From Archaeoglobus sulfaticallidus PM70-1 (GTDB lineage: Archaea; Halobacteriota; Archaeoglobi; Archaeoglobales; Archaeoglobaceae), in the NCBI RefSeq assembly GCF_000385565.1, contig NC_021169.1, positions 1,594,571 to 1,658,570 on the forward strand: 64,000 nt of DNA. Reading direction: 5' to 3'. This document shows positions 17,205 to 25,711 of the stretch, piece after piece. Each line of letters begins with the position of its first letter. The stretch's first letter is position 1. A program made the position numbers and the translations under genes. The notes below the pieces were generated by a model, which saw nothing but the letters and a program-made list of their open reading frames with translations, searched no databases and was not told where the DNA came from.

Positions 17205-18311
17205 TTACTTCTGTGGGATCTCTCCAACAACATTATCCACAAAGAAGTTCATTGAAAGCAGTTCTTCGTCGGTCATTGCCTCTCCTTCAGCCTTGACAAC
17301 ATTTCCATTCTGATCGATGATTGGCCCAACAAATGGATACTGCTCAGGCACCTCTCCCTTCAGATACTTCTCTTTCTCCTGCTCAACGATCTTCCTGACA
17401 TCCTCCGGCACAACCTTGTTGAATGGTGCTAGATCAACCACACCCTTGTCGATTCCCCACCAGATCTCCTCACTCTTCCAGGTTCCAGCCATCACATTCT
17501 CAACAACATAGCTGTATATTACACTCCAGTTCCATATCGGGGCTGTTAGATGTGCATTTGGTGCAAACTTGGACATATCGCTGTTATAGCCTATGGAGTA
17601 AACACCCCTTTCTTCAGCAGCCTGCTGTGGTCCGGGAGAATCCTGATGCTGAGCAATAACATCACATCCCTGATCGAGAAGGCTTATTGCAGCCTCCTTC
17701 TCCTTTGCAGGATCGTACCATGTTCCAGTCCAGACAACTATAACCTTGGCATCCGGATTTACTTTCTTAACACCCAGTGCAAAGGCATTAATTCCTCTGA
17801 TAACTTCAGGAATCGGATGTGCTGCAACATATCCTATCTTGTTGGTCTTGGTCATGCTACCGGCAACAAGACCGCTCAGATATCTCGCCTGATACATTCT
17901 TCCAAAATAGGTTCCAACATTCTTTGCCGTCTTGTATCCACTGCAGTGCATGAAAACCGTGTTCGGGAAGTCCTTCGCGACCGTGATAGTCGGATCCATG
18001 TAGCCGAATGAGGTCGTGAAGATTATATCATAACCCTGTTCGGCATATTCTCTTATAACTCTCTCAGCATCTGGGCCCTCAGGTACAGCCTCGCTGTACT
18101 TCGTCTCCACAGGATAATGCTCCTCAATGAACTTCCTGCCGAGATCGTGAGCATAGCTCCAGCCAGCATCACCGATGGGGCTAACATACACAAAAGCAAC
18201 CTTGAGTTTTTCTTCTGCTGGAGTGGGGCTGGGTTTTGCCTCTTTCTGCTCTTCTGCACATCCAATCAGCAGAAGAGCAAGTACCATTGCCACAAGAATG
18301 GTTCGCCTCAT
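17205..18311 (-). CDS. BMP-family (PnrA/Med-like) substrate-binding lipoprotein
   Basis: A 368-residue extracellular binding protein when started at ATG 18311 (MRRTILVAMVLALLLIGC, lipobox Cys18), which places the signal peptide at the very N-terminus and is preceded by AGGA. The longer frame to 18365 adds 18 charged residues in front and is unlikely. The mature domain starts KVAFVYVSPIGDAGWSYAHD, typical of BMP/PnrA proteins that bind purine nucleosides; AGSMTKTNKIGYVAAHPIPEV and AQHQDSPGPQQAAEE are further family segments. No ABC ATPase or permease gene is adjacent, so its transporter is encoded elsewhere or lost. Confidence 0.85.
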   Translation of the reverse strand: MRRTILVAMVLALLLIGCAEEQKEAKPSPTPAEEKLKVAFVYVSPIGDAGWSYAHDLGRKFIEEHYPVETKYSEAVPEGPDAERVIREYAEQGYDIIFTTSFGYMDPTITVAKDFPNTVFMHCSGYKTAKNVGTYFGRMYQARYLSGLVAGSMTKTNKIGYVAAHPIPEVIRGINAFALGVKKVNPDAKVIVVWTGTWYDPAKEKEAAISLLDQGCDVIAQHQDSPGPQQAAEERGVYSIGYNSDMSKFAPNAHLTAPIWNWSVIYSYVVENVMAGTWKSEEIWWGIDKGVVDLAPFNKVVPEDVRKIVEQEKEKYLKGEVPEQYPFVGPIIDQNGNVVKAEGEAMTDEELLSMNFFVDNVVGEIPQK

Positions 18312-18437
18312 GTTCCTGAATTCAAGTTGTAAAAAATAAATTTTACCCTTTCTCACACTCGTCATTTACATGTTCTATCCATGCAAGATCGGGTACTCCG
18401 AACTCACATCTGTTATGTCTGAACCTATCAAACTATT

Positions 18438-18938
18438 TTACCATAACAAGGGAATGTAGATAAAGAATGTAGATAAAATAAGATCGCAGGCAAAACCAAA
18501 AGATGCGAACATCTCATAACTTCCTATCGCCTCACCCATCTTTCCTTGTGGTGCACATCGGCTAATAATCGAAAAGATGGGAGGTGTAACTATTCCGTTT
18601 GCAATGCCAAGGAGAGTCATAAGTCCGATAAAAAAGATTGGATTGTGGAGTAGTATAAAGGGGGAAAAAGAGACAAAACCATAAGGAAATATCCTATCAT
18701 GATTGACTTTTTATCCCCCATTTATCGGAAATCATACCTTCAGGAATGTTCAATAGTTCAATAGTGTTCGAGCTATGGCAGTAGCCGTGAAAAAGCTCCC
18801 AATTAAAAACAGGAGTAGCTTGTAGCTCCCTACCAAGGGATAGGTATAAATGGTATTACGAGCCCTGTGCCGATTTCGGAGATAAATCCCAATATACATA
18901 TCCCGCGAACAAGAAAATTTTGCCAAATGAGCCACTCC
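18438..18938 (-). pseudogene. Decayed MFS transporter, several frameshifts
   Basis: On the minus strand, pieces of one MFS protein appear in sequence but in different frames: ISEIGTGLVIPFIPIP, then LLFLIGSFFTATAIARTLLN, then MISDKWG followed after a shift by DKKSIMIGYFLMVLSLF, and then LLGIANGIVTPPIFSIISR to a stop at 18438. The D-K-W-G-D-K loop is the conserved MFS motif between helices 2 and 3. At least three shifts are needed, and the protein stops after about five helices, so this is not functional. It is directly adjacent to the GNAT gene upstream on the same strand. Confidence 0.75.
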
Positions 18939-19451
18939 TTAAAGGAATTTACCAAATTCGATTTCATCTACCAAACTGCCTTTGAAGTTAAATTTCTTCA
19001 GTCGTCTTCCCTCTTGGTGATACCCATTCTTTTTGAATAAATTGAGTGCTGCTGTGTTTGGGGCTATCACTTCAGCTTCTATCTTGATAATACCCTCTGA
19101 TTTTGCTATCTCCTCAATTTTTCGTAGCAAGGCTGTTCCAATTCCTTTTCTCCAGTAGGAGGGGGCGACAGCAATGCCTACCTTCGCGACATGAGAAAGT
19201 TTTGGCGAATCGGATTTGAATAACTGGCATTGTCCAACAACTTTTCCATCATTGGTTACAGCTACAACCGTAAGGTTAGATTCTAAGGAAGCGAGAAATC
19301 GAATCCTGTCTTTCTCCATTCTCTCCCTCTTTGGAGTAAAGTATAGGTAGTCTGCGACTTGGCTCATCCAGTTATAAATAAATTCGTATTTTTCTTCAGT
19401 GTAATCTTCTAAGGAAGCTTTTCTGATAGTGATTTCTTCTAAAGAGAACAT
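18939..19451 (-). CDS. GNAT-family N-acetyltransferase
   Basis: A 170-residue acetyltransferase with the full GNAT core: IRKASLEDY first strand, VVAVTNDGKVVGQCQLF hairpin, the acetyl-CoA pyrophosphate loop in VAPSYWRKGIGTALL (Q/R-x-x-G-x-G/A type) and the late strand IKIEAEVIAPNTAALNLFKKNGY. The sequence around KNGYHQEGRRLKKF resembles enzymes acetylating small molecules or protein N-termini, but the substrate is not readable. It is followed by the decayed MFS gene. Confidence 0.85.
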   Translation of the reverse strand: MFSLEEITIRKASLEDYTEEKYEFIYNWMSQVADYLYFTPKRERMEKDRIRFLASLESNLTVVAVTNDGKVVGQCQLFKSDSPKLSHVAKVGIAVAPSYWRKGIGTALLRKIEEIAKSEGIIKIEAEVIAPNTAALNLFKKNGYHQEGRRLKKFNFKGSLVDEIEFGKFL

Positions 19452-19595
19452 TAAATTTTATTTTCAATAGCTTCTTTATAAATCTTCTTACATCTTGGAA
19501 AACTCTTTTCCAGTTCTCCATGAACACTATGCTGAATAAAATTATCCTCTCTTTACAAGCCCTTCATTGTACTCTTTCCAGTTTATTTTCGGCAT
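19451..19595 (-). pseudogene. Short frameshifted gene remnant, possibly transposase-derived
   Basis: From ATG 19595 on the minus strand the frame reads MPKINWKEYNEGLVKRG and stops. A neighbouring frame overlaps it and continues (EDNFIQHSVHGELEKSF...) to a stop at 19451-19453. The start resembles the N-terminus of IS5/IS4-type archaeal transposases, which commonly begin with a W-K-x-Y-N-x-x-L-x-x-R-G motif. One frameshift would join the two pieces into about 48 residues. The identity of the second piece is unknown. Confidence 0.35.
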
Positions 19596-19971
19596 GGAAG
19601 TGTTAGAAGTTTTATCCGGATTTAATTTTTATTGTGTATTATTTTGAGTAGGTTTTGTTCGACAAAGCAATAAATATAAACAGAACTTCTAAATTTCTTA
19701 ATCTATCTTATTAGAATTTTCATATACTGCAAACAAAGATCGGATTATTGGTTAGATCCTTGACTTTTCGAGATTCTATACGATAGCATAACCAGACTTC
19801 TGCAGCGCGATCGTCGAGCTACTAAAACTCGAGACCCATTGAGATCTCAGCAATAAAAAGATACTGCAGTTTGGCAGTTCTCCTTTTCTGATAACCTCAC
19901 AAATACCACGAATACCGCTCCAATCTCAGAAGTACAAAAAGATAAATAACTTTCCAGATTAAAGAAAAAGT
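19596..19971. other. Intergenic stretch before the amidohydrolase gene
   Basis: AT-rich, with no credible frame on either strand. I see no RNA gene. It contains palindromic bits such as CTCGAG at 19829-19834 but nothing I can assign. Confidence 0.4.
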
Positions 19972-20787
19972 ATGATTGTCGATACTCATGCTCAGTTGTG
20001 GACGAGGGAGGTTATCGAATCCCTCCCTAGGAGCATGGTGGATAGCTACTCAAGAGTTTTCGGCAAGGACTTTAGCATCTCTGTAGAGAAAATGCTAGCA
20101 GATATGGACGAAGCTGGAGTTGAAAAGGCTGTTGTGGTGGGAGTAGATGCAGAAACAACATACAGCTATAAAGTATCAAACGATGCTGTGTATAGGGCAT
20201 ATGAAGAGAGCGGTGGGAGATTGATACCTTTTGCTGGAGTTGATCCCCATAAAGGAAAGGTTGCGTTAAAAGAGATAGACAGAATAGTGAAGCTTAATTT
20301 TAAAGGATTGAAGTTCATGCCACATCTGCATGAGCTAAATCCCAACGATCCAAAGATGTATGAGATATACAGGGCTGCGAACGATTACGGACTACCACTG
20401 CTATTCCACACAGGCACCCAGTTTCATAAGGGCAGCAAAATAAAGTACTGCAGGCCATTATATCTGGATGATGTAGCTGTGGATTTTCCAGATTTGAAAA
20501 TAATTATTGCTCATTTCGGATATCCCTGGTATGAGGAGGCTCTGGCTGTTGTCAGGAGAAACGAGAATGTGTACTTCAACATAGCCGGTTGGAGTCCAAA
20601 GTACATTCCCGAAGTTGTTATCAGGCAGATGAACAGCATACTGAGCGATAAGGTTCTTTTCGGGACAGATTATCCCCTGATGAATTACAAAAGAGTTGTT
20701 GAAGAGTTGAAACAGCTTAATCTGAAGGAAACAACCTATGAGAAGATGTTTTACAGAAATGCAAAGAGGATAGGGATTGTGGATTGA
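19972..20787 (+). CDS. Amidohydrolase 2-family metal-dependent hydrolase
   Basis: A 271-residue TIM-barrel hydrolase or decarboxylase of the ACMSD-like group. It starts MIVDTHAQLW, where family members usually have D-x-H-x-H; here the second metal His is replaced by Q (DTHAQLW). Later ligands are present: GLKFMPHLHELNPND, LLFHTGTQ, IIAHFGYPW and the catalytic Asp in LFGTDYPLMNY. It stands alone between intergenic stretches. Substrate unknown. Confidence 0.85.
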   Translation: MIVDTHAQLWTREVIESLPRSMVDSYSRVFGKDFSISVEKMLADMDEAGVEKAVVVGVDAETTYSYKVSNDAVYRAYEESGGRLIPFAGVDPHKGKVALKEIDRIVKLNFKGLKFMPHLHELNPNDPKMYEIYRAANDYGLPLLFHTGTQFHKGSKIKYCRPLYLDDVAVDFPDLKIIIAHFGYPWYEEALAVVRRNENVYFNIAGWSPKYIPEVVIRQMNSILSDKVLFGTDYPLMNYKRVVEELKQLNLKETTYEKMFYRNAKRIGIVD

Positions 20788-21090
20788 TTTGAAGTTATTC
20801 TGATTTCATTATATGTTTGCGGATTCAGATTACCACCATAGTTAGCGGATGCAAAGGGCGTTTGATGAGTTTTGGACATTGCAAAAACCAGAAATTATCT
20901 CTAAGGAGTACAATCCGGATTTTATTCCGAAGAAGTTGCTCTGGATGGTGTTAAAAAATTGCTGAGACATGTTAAATCTTTTCTTAGTAACTTCATTTTC
21001 CTCTTCACTTGCTGTTATTCTCCATTCCATCGAGTTCTAGGAGATCTTACCATTTCTCTGAGTGCACTCAAATCACCATGTCCCAGCAGA
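20788..21090. other. Intergenic stretch between the amidohydrolase and Fqo operon
   Basis: No accepted gene. A plus-strand frame from 20849 reads about 38 codons (beginning MQRAFDEFW) before a stop, with no ribosome binding site and no recognised similarity. It could be a gene scar. Nothing else is seen. Confidence 0.4.
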
Positions 21091-21094
21091 AAAA

Positions 21095-21146
21095 TTTTTA
21101 AATCAAACTAATATTAACAATTAATCGTTAAAATATTGGAGGTGAT
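21095..21146 (+). promoter_or_regulatory. Fqo operon promoter with near-palindromic operator and strong RBS
   Basis: TATA-like TTTTTAAAT at 21095-21103. About 25 bases downstream, where transcription should start, lies TTAACAATTAATCGTTAA (21114-21131), an 18-bp inverted repeat with one mismatched pair. GGAGGTGAT at 21138-21146 is the ribosome binding site for the first gene at 21155. The repeat over the start site suggests a repressor site, which is inference. Confidence 0.5.
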
Positions 21147-21154
21147 AGCAAAGG

Positions 21155-21508
21155 ATGGATGAATACCTTACAGTTATGGTATATAGCGTAACAGTAATCG
21201 CCTTTGCATTCCTAGCCTACATAGTATCCAGACTTTTGAGGCCAGAGAAGCTTGAGAAGGAGAAGTACACTACCTATGAGTGTGGAGAGGAGCCAATAAC
21301 TCCTGCTTGGTATCAGTACAGCCTGCAGTACTACATGTACGCCATTCTCTTCGTCATATTCGACGTGGAGATACTGTTCCTCTACCCCTGGGCCTTGCAG
21401 ATGAAGAATACAGAGATATTTGTAGCAGGAATGATCTTCCTGTTCATCGTCTTTGTTGGGCTTGTATATGAGTGGAGCAAAGGTATACTCGAGTGGCAGA
21501 AAACATGA
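21155..21508 (+). CDS. fqoA: Fqo/Nuo-type complex I subunit A
   Basis: A 117-residue membrane protein with three hydrophobic segments and the NuoA signature between helices 1 and 2 ([10 protein letters not shown]), then [15 protein letters not shown] in helix 2. Subunit A helps frame the quinone entry at the junction of the membrane and peripheral arms. First gene of the operon, overlapping fqoB by the ATGA at 21505-21508. Confidence 0.92.
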   Translation: MDEYLTVMVYSVTVIAFAFLAYIVSRLLRPEKLEKEKYTTYECGEEPITPAWYQYSLQYYMYAILFVIFDVEILFLYPWALQMKNTEIFVAGMIFLFIVFVGLVYEWSKGILEWQKT

Positions 21509-22008
21509 TGCTCTTCATGATTCGACTGGACAGCTTAAAGGATATCGTTGATGCAAACAAGCTGGTAAGATGGTTAAGATCCAAATCACCATGGGTCTTC
21601 ACCTTTGGGCTTGCGTGCTGTGCCATAGAGCTGATGGCCATGGGCGCGCCGAGATTCGATGGGGTTGAGAGGTTCGGCATGCTCGCAAGGGCCACCCCAA
21701 GGCAGGCAGATGTCATGATCGTTTCCGGATGGGTTACGAATAAGATGGCTCCGGTCGTGAGAAGGTTGTATGAACAAATGCCAGAGCCGAAGTATGTCAT
21801 TGCGATGGGTGAGTGTGCCATAAGTGGAGGGCCATGGTTCGATTCGTACAATGTCGTTGATGGGGTTGACAGGATAATTCCCGTAGATGTCTATGTGCCT
21901 GGATGCCCCCCAAGGCCAGAAGCTCTGCTCGATGGAATTGTGAAGCTCAGAAGGATGATTCGAGAGGGGAAAACGAGGTATGACAGAGAATTTAATGGAA
22001 AAAAGTAG
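21505..22008 (+). CDS. fqoB: Fqo/Nuo-type complex I subunit B (N2 cluster)
   Basis: A 167-residue subunit carrying the terminal [4Fe-4S] cluster N2. Ligands are visible: the tandem pair in FGLACCAIE (C38, C39), GECAISGG and [10 protein letters not shown] start at ATG 21505, which overlaps the fqoA stop by 4 bases; a longer frame to 21472 would run deep into fqoA. It overlaps fqoC by 29 bases. Confidence 0.92.
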   Translation: MMLFMIRLDSLKDIVDANKLVRWLRSKSPWVFTFGLACCAIELMAMGAPRFDGVERFGMLARATPRQADVMIVSGWVTNKMAPVVRRLYEQMPEPKYVIAMGECAISGGPWFDSYNVVDGVDRIIPVDVYVPGCPPRPEALLDGIVKLRRMIREGKTRYDREFNGKK

Positions 22009-22447
22009 GCTAGATTTTCTCCTGAAAGAGATTGAGAGTGCTGGAGCTTTCCAGATAGCTGTCCAGAACGAAAAGAGAATCTGGGTTGAGATCGATAGAG
22101 ACAGCCTTCATGAATTCTGCAGGTTCATAAAAGATCTAGGATTCGATCACCTCTCATGCATAGTTGGAATCGACAGGAAGGATTATCTCGAGGTTGTATA
22201 TCATGCGTGGTCCTACATACACAGAGTTATGATCTCTGCGAGAGTAAAACTTCCCGCAGATGACCCTGTTATCGATTCTGTAACGGATATCTGGGGCTCA
22301 GCAGACTGGCATGAGAGGGAGGCTTTCGACATGTTCGGGGTAATCTTCTCGAATCATCCAAAACTCAAGAGAATACTTCTCCCAGAGGACTTCAAGGGTT
22401 TTCCGCTTAGAAAAGAATTCCAGCTTAAAGAGAGGGACTGGATATGA
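21980..22447 (+). CDS. fqoC: Fqo/Nuo-type complex I subunit C (30-kDa type)
   Basis: A 155-residue hydrophilic subunit with the 30-kDa family signature [25 protein letters not shown] and the end motif [16 protein letters not shown]. It packs on subunits B and D in the peripheral arm. Separate from subunit D here, not fused as in some bacteria; the ATGA overlap with fqoD shows coupling. Confidence 0.92.
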   Translation: MTENLMEKSRLDFLLKEIESAGAFQIAVQNEKRIWVEIDRDSLHEFCRFIKDLGFDHLSCIVGIDRKDYLEVVYHAWSYIHRVMISARVKLPADDPVIDSVTDIWGSADWHEREAFDMFGVIFSNHPKLKRILLPEDFKGFPLRKEFQLKERDWI

Positions 22448-23547
22448 TTTCAGACATGGATTCGGTTCTCCTCAACCTCGGTCCCCAGCACCCGAGCACG
22501 CACGGTGTGCTGAGGCTCATAGTCGAGCTTGAGGGTGAGAGGGTTGTGAGGGTTGAGCCGGTAATAGGCTACCTGCACAGAGGGTTTGAGAAGATCGCTG
22601 AGAATAGAAACTACATCCAGATAATACCCCTCACCGACAAGCTCGATTACATAGCCTCCATGGCCAATAACATGGCCTATGTGAAGGCTGTGGAGGAGCT
22701 GATGGGCATAGAGGTGCCTTTACGGGCGGAGTACATCAGAGTTATGGTTCTGGAGCTTCAAAGAATAGCCAGCCATCTTCTCGCTTTGGGAAGCATAGGG
22801 AACGACCTCGGCATGCCCTTCACGCTGATGATGTACACATTCAGAGAGAGGGAGAAGATTCTCGATATGTTCGAGATGCTGACCGGGGCGAGGCTTGGAT
22901 ATAACTACATGAGGATCGGGGGAGTTTCAGATGACCTTCCTCTTGGGTTCACAGACTATGTCAGAACATTTCTTGAGGAGCTGGAGGTCAGGATGGAGGA
23001 CTATGAGAGGCTGGTTTATGACAATGAGATATTCATTGCGAGAACTGAAGGTATTGGAGTCTTGAGTCCAGATAAAGCGATCAACCTCGGTGCTACAGGC
23101 CCTGTGCTGAGAGGTTCTGGAGTGAGAAGGGATGTCAGGAAAGATGAGCCTTACAGCATCTACCACGAACTGGATTGGAAGATAATCACCGGCAAGAGGG
23201 GAGACTGCCTTTCGAGGGTTTCGGTGTGGATTGAAGAGATGAAGATGAGTGCTGAGATAGTTGAACAACTGCTTGACTCGATCCCTGCTGGCAGTATAAG
23301 GGCGAAGGTTCCCAAGGTCATCAGACCAAAGGAGGGGGAAGTCTATTCAAGAATTGAGAGTCCGAGAGGTGAGCTTGGTGTACATCTGGTAAGCGATGGA
23401 AGTGCAAGACCATACAGACTCAAAATAAGAAGCCCGGCATTCTGCAACCTCTCCATTCTACCACATATATCAAAAGATGTTCTCCTAGCGGATCTCATAG
23501 TCATCATCGGGAGTCTCGATCCCGTATTCGGGGAGGTTGACAGATGA
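22444..23547 (+). CDS. fqoD: Fqo/Nuo-type complex I subunit D (49-kDa type)
   Basis: A 367-residue subunit homologous to the large subunit of NiFe hydrogenase. It starts NLGPQHPSTHGVLRLIVELEGE, the quinone-site loop, followed by GYLHRGFEKIAENR. The CxxC nickel ligands of hydrogenases are absent, so it cannot be a hydrogenase. It ends LIVIIGSLDPVFGEVDR, the usual C-terminus with the last Asp/Arg pair. It overlaps fqoH by 4 bases. Confidence 0.93.
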   Translation: MISDMDSVLLNLGPQHPSTHGVLRLIVELEGERVVRVEPVIGYLHRGFEKIAENRNYIQIIPLTDKLDYIASMANNMAYVKAVEELMGIEVPLRAEYIRVMVLELQRIASHLLALGSIGNDLGMPFTLMMYTFREREKILDMFEMLTGARLGYNYMRIGGVSDDLPLGFTDYVRTFLEELEVRMEDYERLVYDNEIFIARTEGIGVLSPDKAINLGATGPVLRGSGVRRDVRKDEPYSIYHELDWKIITGKRGDCLSRVSVWIEEMKMSAEIVEQLLDSIPAGSIRAKVPKVIRPKEGEVYSRIESPRGELGVHLVSDGSARPYRLKIRSPAFCNLSILPHISKDVLLADLIVIIGSLDPVFGEVDR

Positions 23548-24518
23548 ATTCAGCTTTATATTTGCTTGAGAACCCGCTGATTAGGGGGCTGGCTGGAGCG
23601 CTGATAGTCGTGGGCATGATCTCAGTTTCAGTACTGATTCTCATCTGGGCTGAGAGAAAGATCATAGCAAGGCTACAGCACAGATACGGCCCAAACAGAG
23701 CGGGAAAGTTCGGGATTCTGCAAACCATTGCAGATGGATTAAAGCTGTTTCTGAAGGAAGATATAACTCCTGCAGGAGTTGACAGGATCACATATTCTTT
23801 AGCTCCAGTACTGTGCTTCGCTCTGGCCATGATCCCGTTCATAGCCATCCCGGTCGGCAGGAACTACATTGTGGCAGATCTCAACGCAGGAATACTGTTC
23901 ATACTCGCCGTTGCGAGCCTTTCAGTGATTCCTGTTATGATGGCTGGATGGTCTGCGAACAACAAGTACAACCTGCTCGGAGGGTTGAGAGGGGCAGCTT
24001 TGATGATAAGCTACGAAATTCCAGCAGGTCTGGCGATAATAGGCATCCTGGTGCAATCGGGTTCGCTGAGACTGGCGGATATAGTCGAGGCACAGAGAGA
24101 TGGATGGTTCATCCTGCCACAATTTCTTGGATTTGCTGCATTCCTCATATCAGCCTTCATGGAGTCAGCAAGACCTCCATTTGATCTGCTTGAAGCCGAA
24201 TCTGAGATCGTCCAAGGATGGACGACAGAGTATGGCGGTGTCAAGTTCGCCCTGCTCATGTTCGGAGAATACACTCATTCCGTGCTTTCAGCAATGCTCA
24301 TAGCAATTCTGTACCTTGGAGGCTGGCTCGGACCATTCGATTCATCGCTGTGGCTCATCATTAAAGCCCTTCTTGTCATGATCTTCCTTATGTGGGTCAG
24401 GGCTTCAGTTGCAAGAATAAGGATAGATCAGATGCTGAACTTTGGGTGGAAAGTTCTAATCCCCATAGCCCTACTCAACATCGTGATTGCTGGAATTGTT
24501 AGGTTGCATTATTATTAG
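23544..24518 (+). CDS. fqoH: Fqo/Nuo-type complex I subunit H
   Basis: A 324-residue membrane subunit with about eight helices that couples the peripheral and membrane arms. The first cytoplasmic loop AERKIIARLQHRYGPNRAGKFG and the acidic quinone-tunnel loop SARPPFDLLEAESEIVQGWTTEY are highly typical (E-rich family motif). Start ATG overlaps the fqoD stop; 6 bases separate it from fqoI. Confidence 0.93.
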   Translation: MNSALYLLENPLIRGLAGALIVVGMISVSVLILIWAERKIIARLQHRYGPNRAGKFGILQTIADGLKLFLKEDITPAGVDRITYSLAPVLCFALAMIPFIAIPVGRNYIVADLNAGILFILAVASLSVIPVMMAGWSANNKYNLLGGLRGAALMISYEIPAGLAIIGILVQSGSLRLADIVEAQRDGWFILPQFLGFAAFLISAFMESARPPFDLLEAESEIVQGWTTEYGGVKFALLMFGEYTHSVLSAMLIAILYLGGWLGPFDSSLWLIIKALLVMIFLMWVRASVARIRIDQMLNFGWKVLIPIALLNIVIAGIVRLHYY

Positions 24519-24524
24519 GTTGCT

Positions 24525-24917
24525 ATGAGAACCTTAATGCTCCAGCCACTGTTTGTAACCCTGAAGCATCTTGTAAAGAAGCCAGTGACTGTGCAGTATC
24601 CGGATAAGAAGGTAAAGCCATCTCCGAGATACAGAGGATTTCTTGTTTACTATGTTGACAAATGCACAGCATGCCTTTCCTGCGAGAGAAACTGCCCGAA
24701 CAACTGCATCCGAATAAAGACTAGAAAAGAGAACAAGAAGAGAATCGTTGAAGAGTACATCTACTTTGCCGGAAGGTGTATGTTCTGCGGGATATGCGTT
24801 GAAGTTTGTCCCACAAAGCCAAAGGCGATACGGATGACGGACGAATATGAGCTGGCGAGCGATTCCAGAACATCTCTGGTTTTCGATCTGGTAAAAGTTG
24901 AGAGATCCAAGAGATAA
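24525..24917 (+). CDS. fqoI: Fqo/Nuo-type complex I subunit I (2x[4Fe-4S])
   Basis: A 130-residue ferredoxin-like subunit with two [4Fe-4S] motifs, CTACLSCERNCP near residue 47 and CMFCGICVEVCP near residue 89, matching clusters N6a and N6b. It passes electrons towards subunit B. An N-terminal amphipathic stretch (LFVTLKHLVKKPVT) matches the membrane-lying helix of the family. No gene for a donor-oxidising module follows. Confidence 0.93.
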   Translation: MRTLMLQPLFVTLKHLVKKPVTVQYPDKKVKPSPRYRGFLVYYVDKCTACLSCERNCPNNCIRIKTRKENKKRIVEEYIYFAGRCMFCGICVEVCPTKPKAIRMTDEYELASDSRTSLVFDLVKVERSKR

Positions 24918-24918
24918 G

Positions 24919-25398
24919 GTGATCAATACGATAGAGATAGTGCTCTGGGCGATAATCCTCTTCTCAGCTATCATGGTTGTTCATGCCAGAGAGGTTTTCA
25001 ATTCAGCGTTATACATGGCCCTGCTCTTCATAGCCACGGCAGGACTGTTCATATTGCTGGATGCTGAATTTGTGGCGGTAGTTCAGACACTGATCTATGC
25101 TGGAGCCGTTACAGTGATTTTGCTGTTTGCGATAATGCTGACGAAGAGGGAAGAAGGAAAGGATATGCTCAGAACAGACATAAATCCACTTAAAGTGATC
25201 TCTATTATATTATTCGCCCTTGCGATAATACCACTCGCCGGAACATCAAAAATCCTGCTCATCAAAAAAGGCATTTACGGTTCGCCATACATCATAGCAA
25301 GCGAGCTTTTCGAGAGATATGTGCTGCACTTTGAACTGATAGCGATTCTGCTTCTGGTAACCCTGATATCCTCAGTCTATCTCGCCAGAAGGGATTGA
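24919..25398 (+). CDS. fqoJ: Fqo/Nuo-type complex I subunit J
   Basis: About 159 residues and five hydrophobic segments. The family segment LDAEFVAVVQTLIYAGAVTVILLFAIML includes the pi-bulge helix 3. The start is uncertain: no ATG exists, and GTG 24919, two bases after the fqoI stop, is chosen; TTG 24898 inside fqoI is an alternative. This is the only gene in the operon without a clear ATG. Confidence 0.88.
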   Translation: MINTIEIVLWAIILFSAIMVVHAREVFNSALYMALLFIATAGLFILLDAEFVAVVQTLIYAGAVTVILLFAIMLTKREEGKDMLRTDINPLKVISIILFALAIIPLAGTSKILLIKKGIYGSPYIIASELFERYVLHFELIAILLLVTLISSVYLARRD

Positions 25399-25400
25399 AC

Positions 25401-25703
25401 ATGCTAAGCCTTGAGAACTACATACTTCTATCAACCACTCTGCTGCTGATAGGGGCTTATGGAGTCATAGTTAGCAGAAATGTGATCAGGATTCTGATGT
25501 GCATCGAGATAATGATGAGCTCAGCCAACGTAAACCTCATCGCTTTCTCGAACTACCTGAGTGATATCTCTGGGCAAATACTCGTCACATTCTCACTTGC
25601 AATTGCTGGAGCAGAAGCGAGTATAGGCTTTGGCATAATACTGCTGATCTTCAGAACCTACCACTCGACAGAAGCCAGCCTGCTGAGGAAGCTGAGATAT
25701 TAG
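25401..25703 (+). CDS. fqoK: Fqo/Nuo-type complex I subunit K
   Basis: A 100-residue, three-helix subunit (MrpC/NuoK type) with the conserved buried glutamates in ILMCIEIMMSSANVNLIAFS and AGAEASIGFGIILLIFRTY. ATG 25401 is preferred over a TTG at 25395 that overlaps the fqoJ stop. Part of the proton path between subunits J and the antiporter-like subunits. Confidence 0.92.
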   Translation: MLSLENYILLSTTLLLIGAYGVIVSRNVIRILMCIEIMMSSANVNLIAFSNYLSDISGQILVTFSLAIAGAEASIGFGIILLIFRTYHSTEASLLRKLRY

Positions 25704-25711
25704 GTGATACA

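Noticed and set aside
20842-21030. 62-codon minus-strand frame before the Fqo operon
   Set aside because: No RBS and no similarity; low-complexity non-coding sequence.
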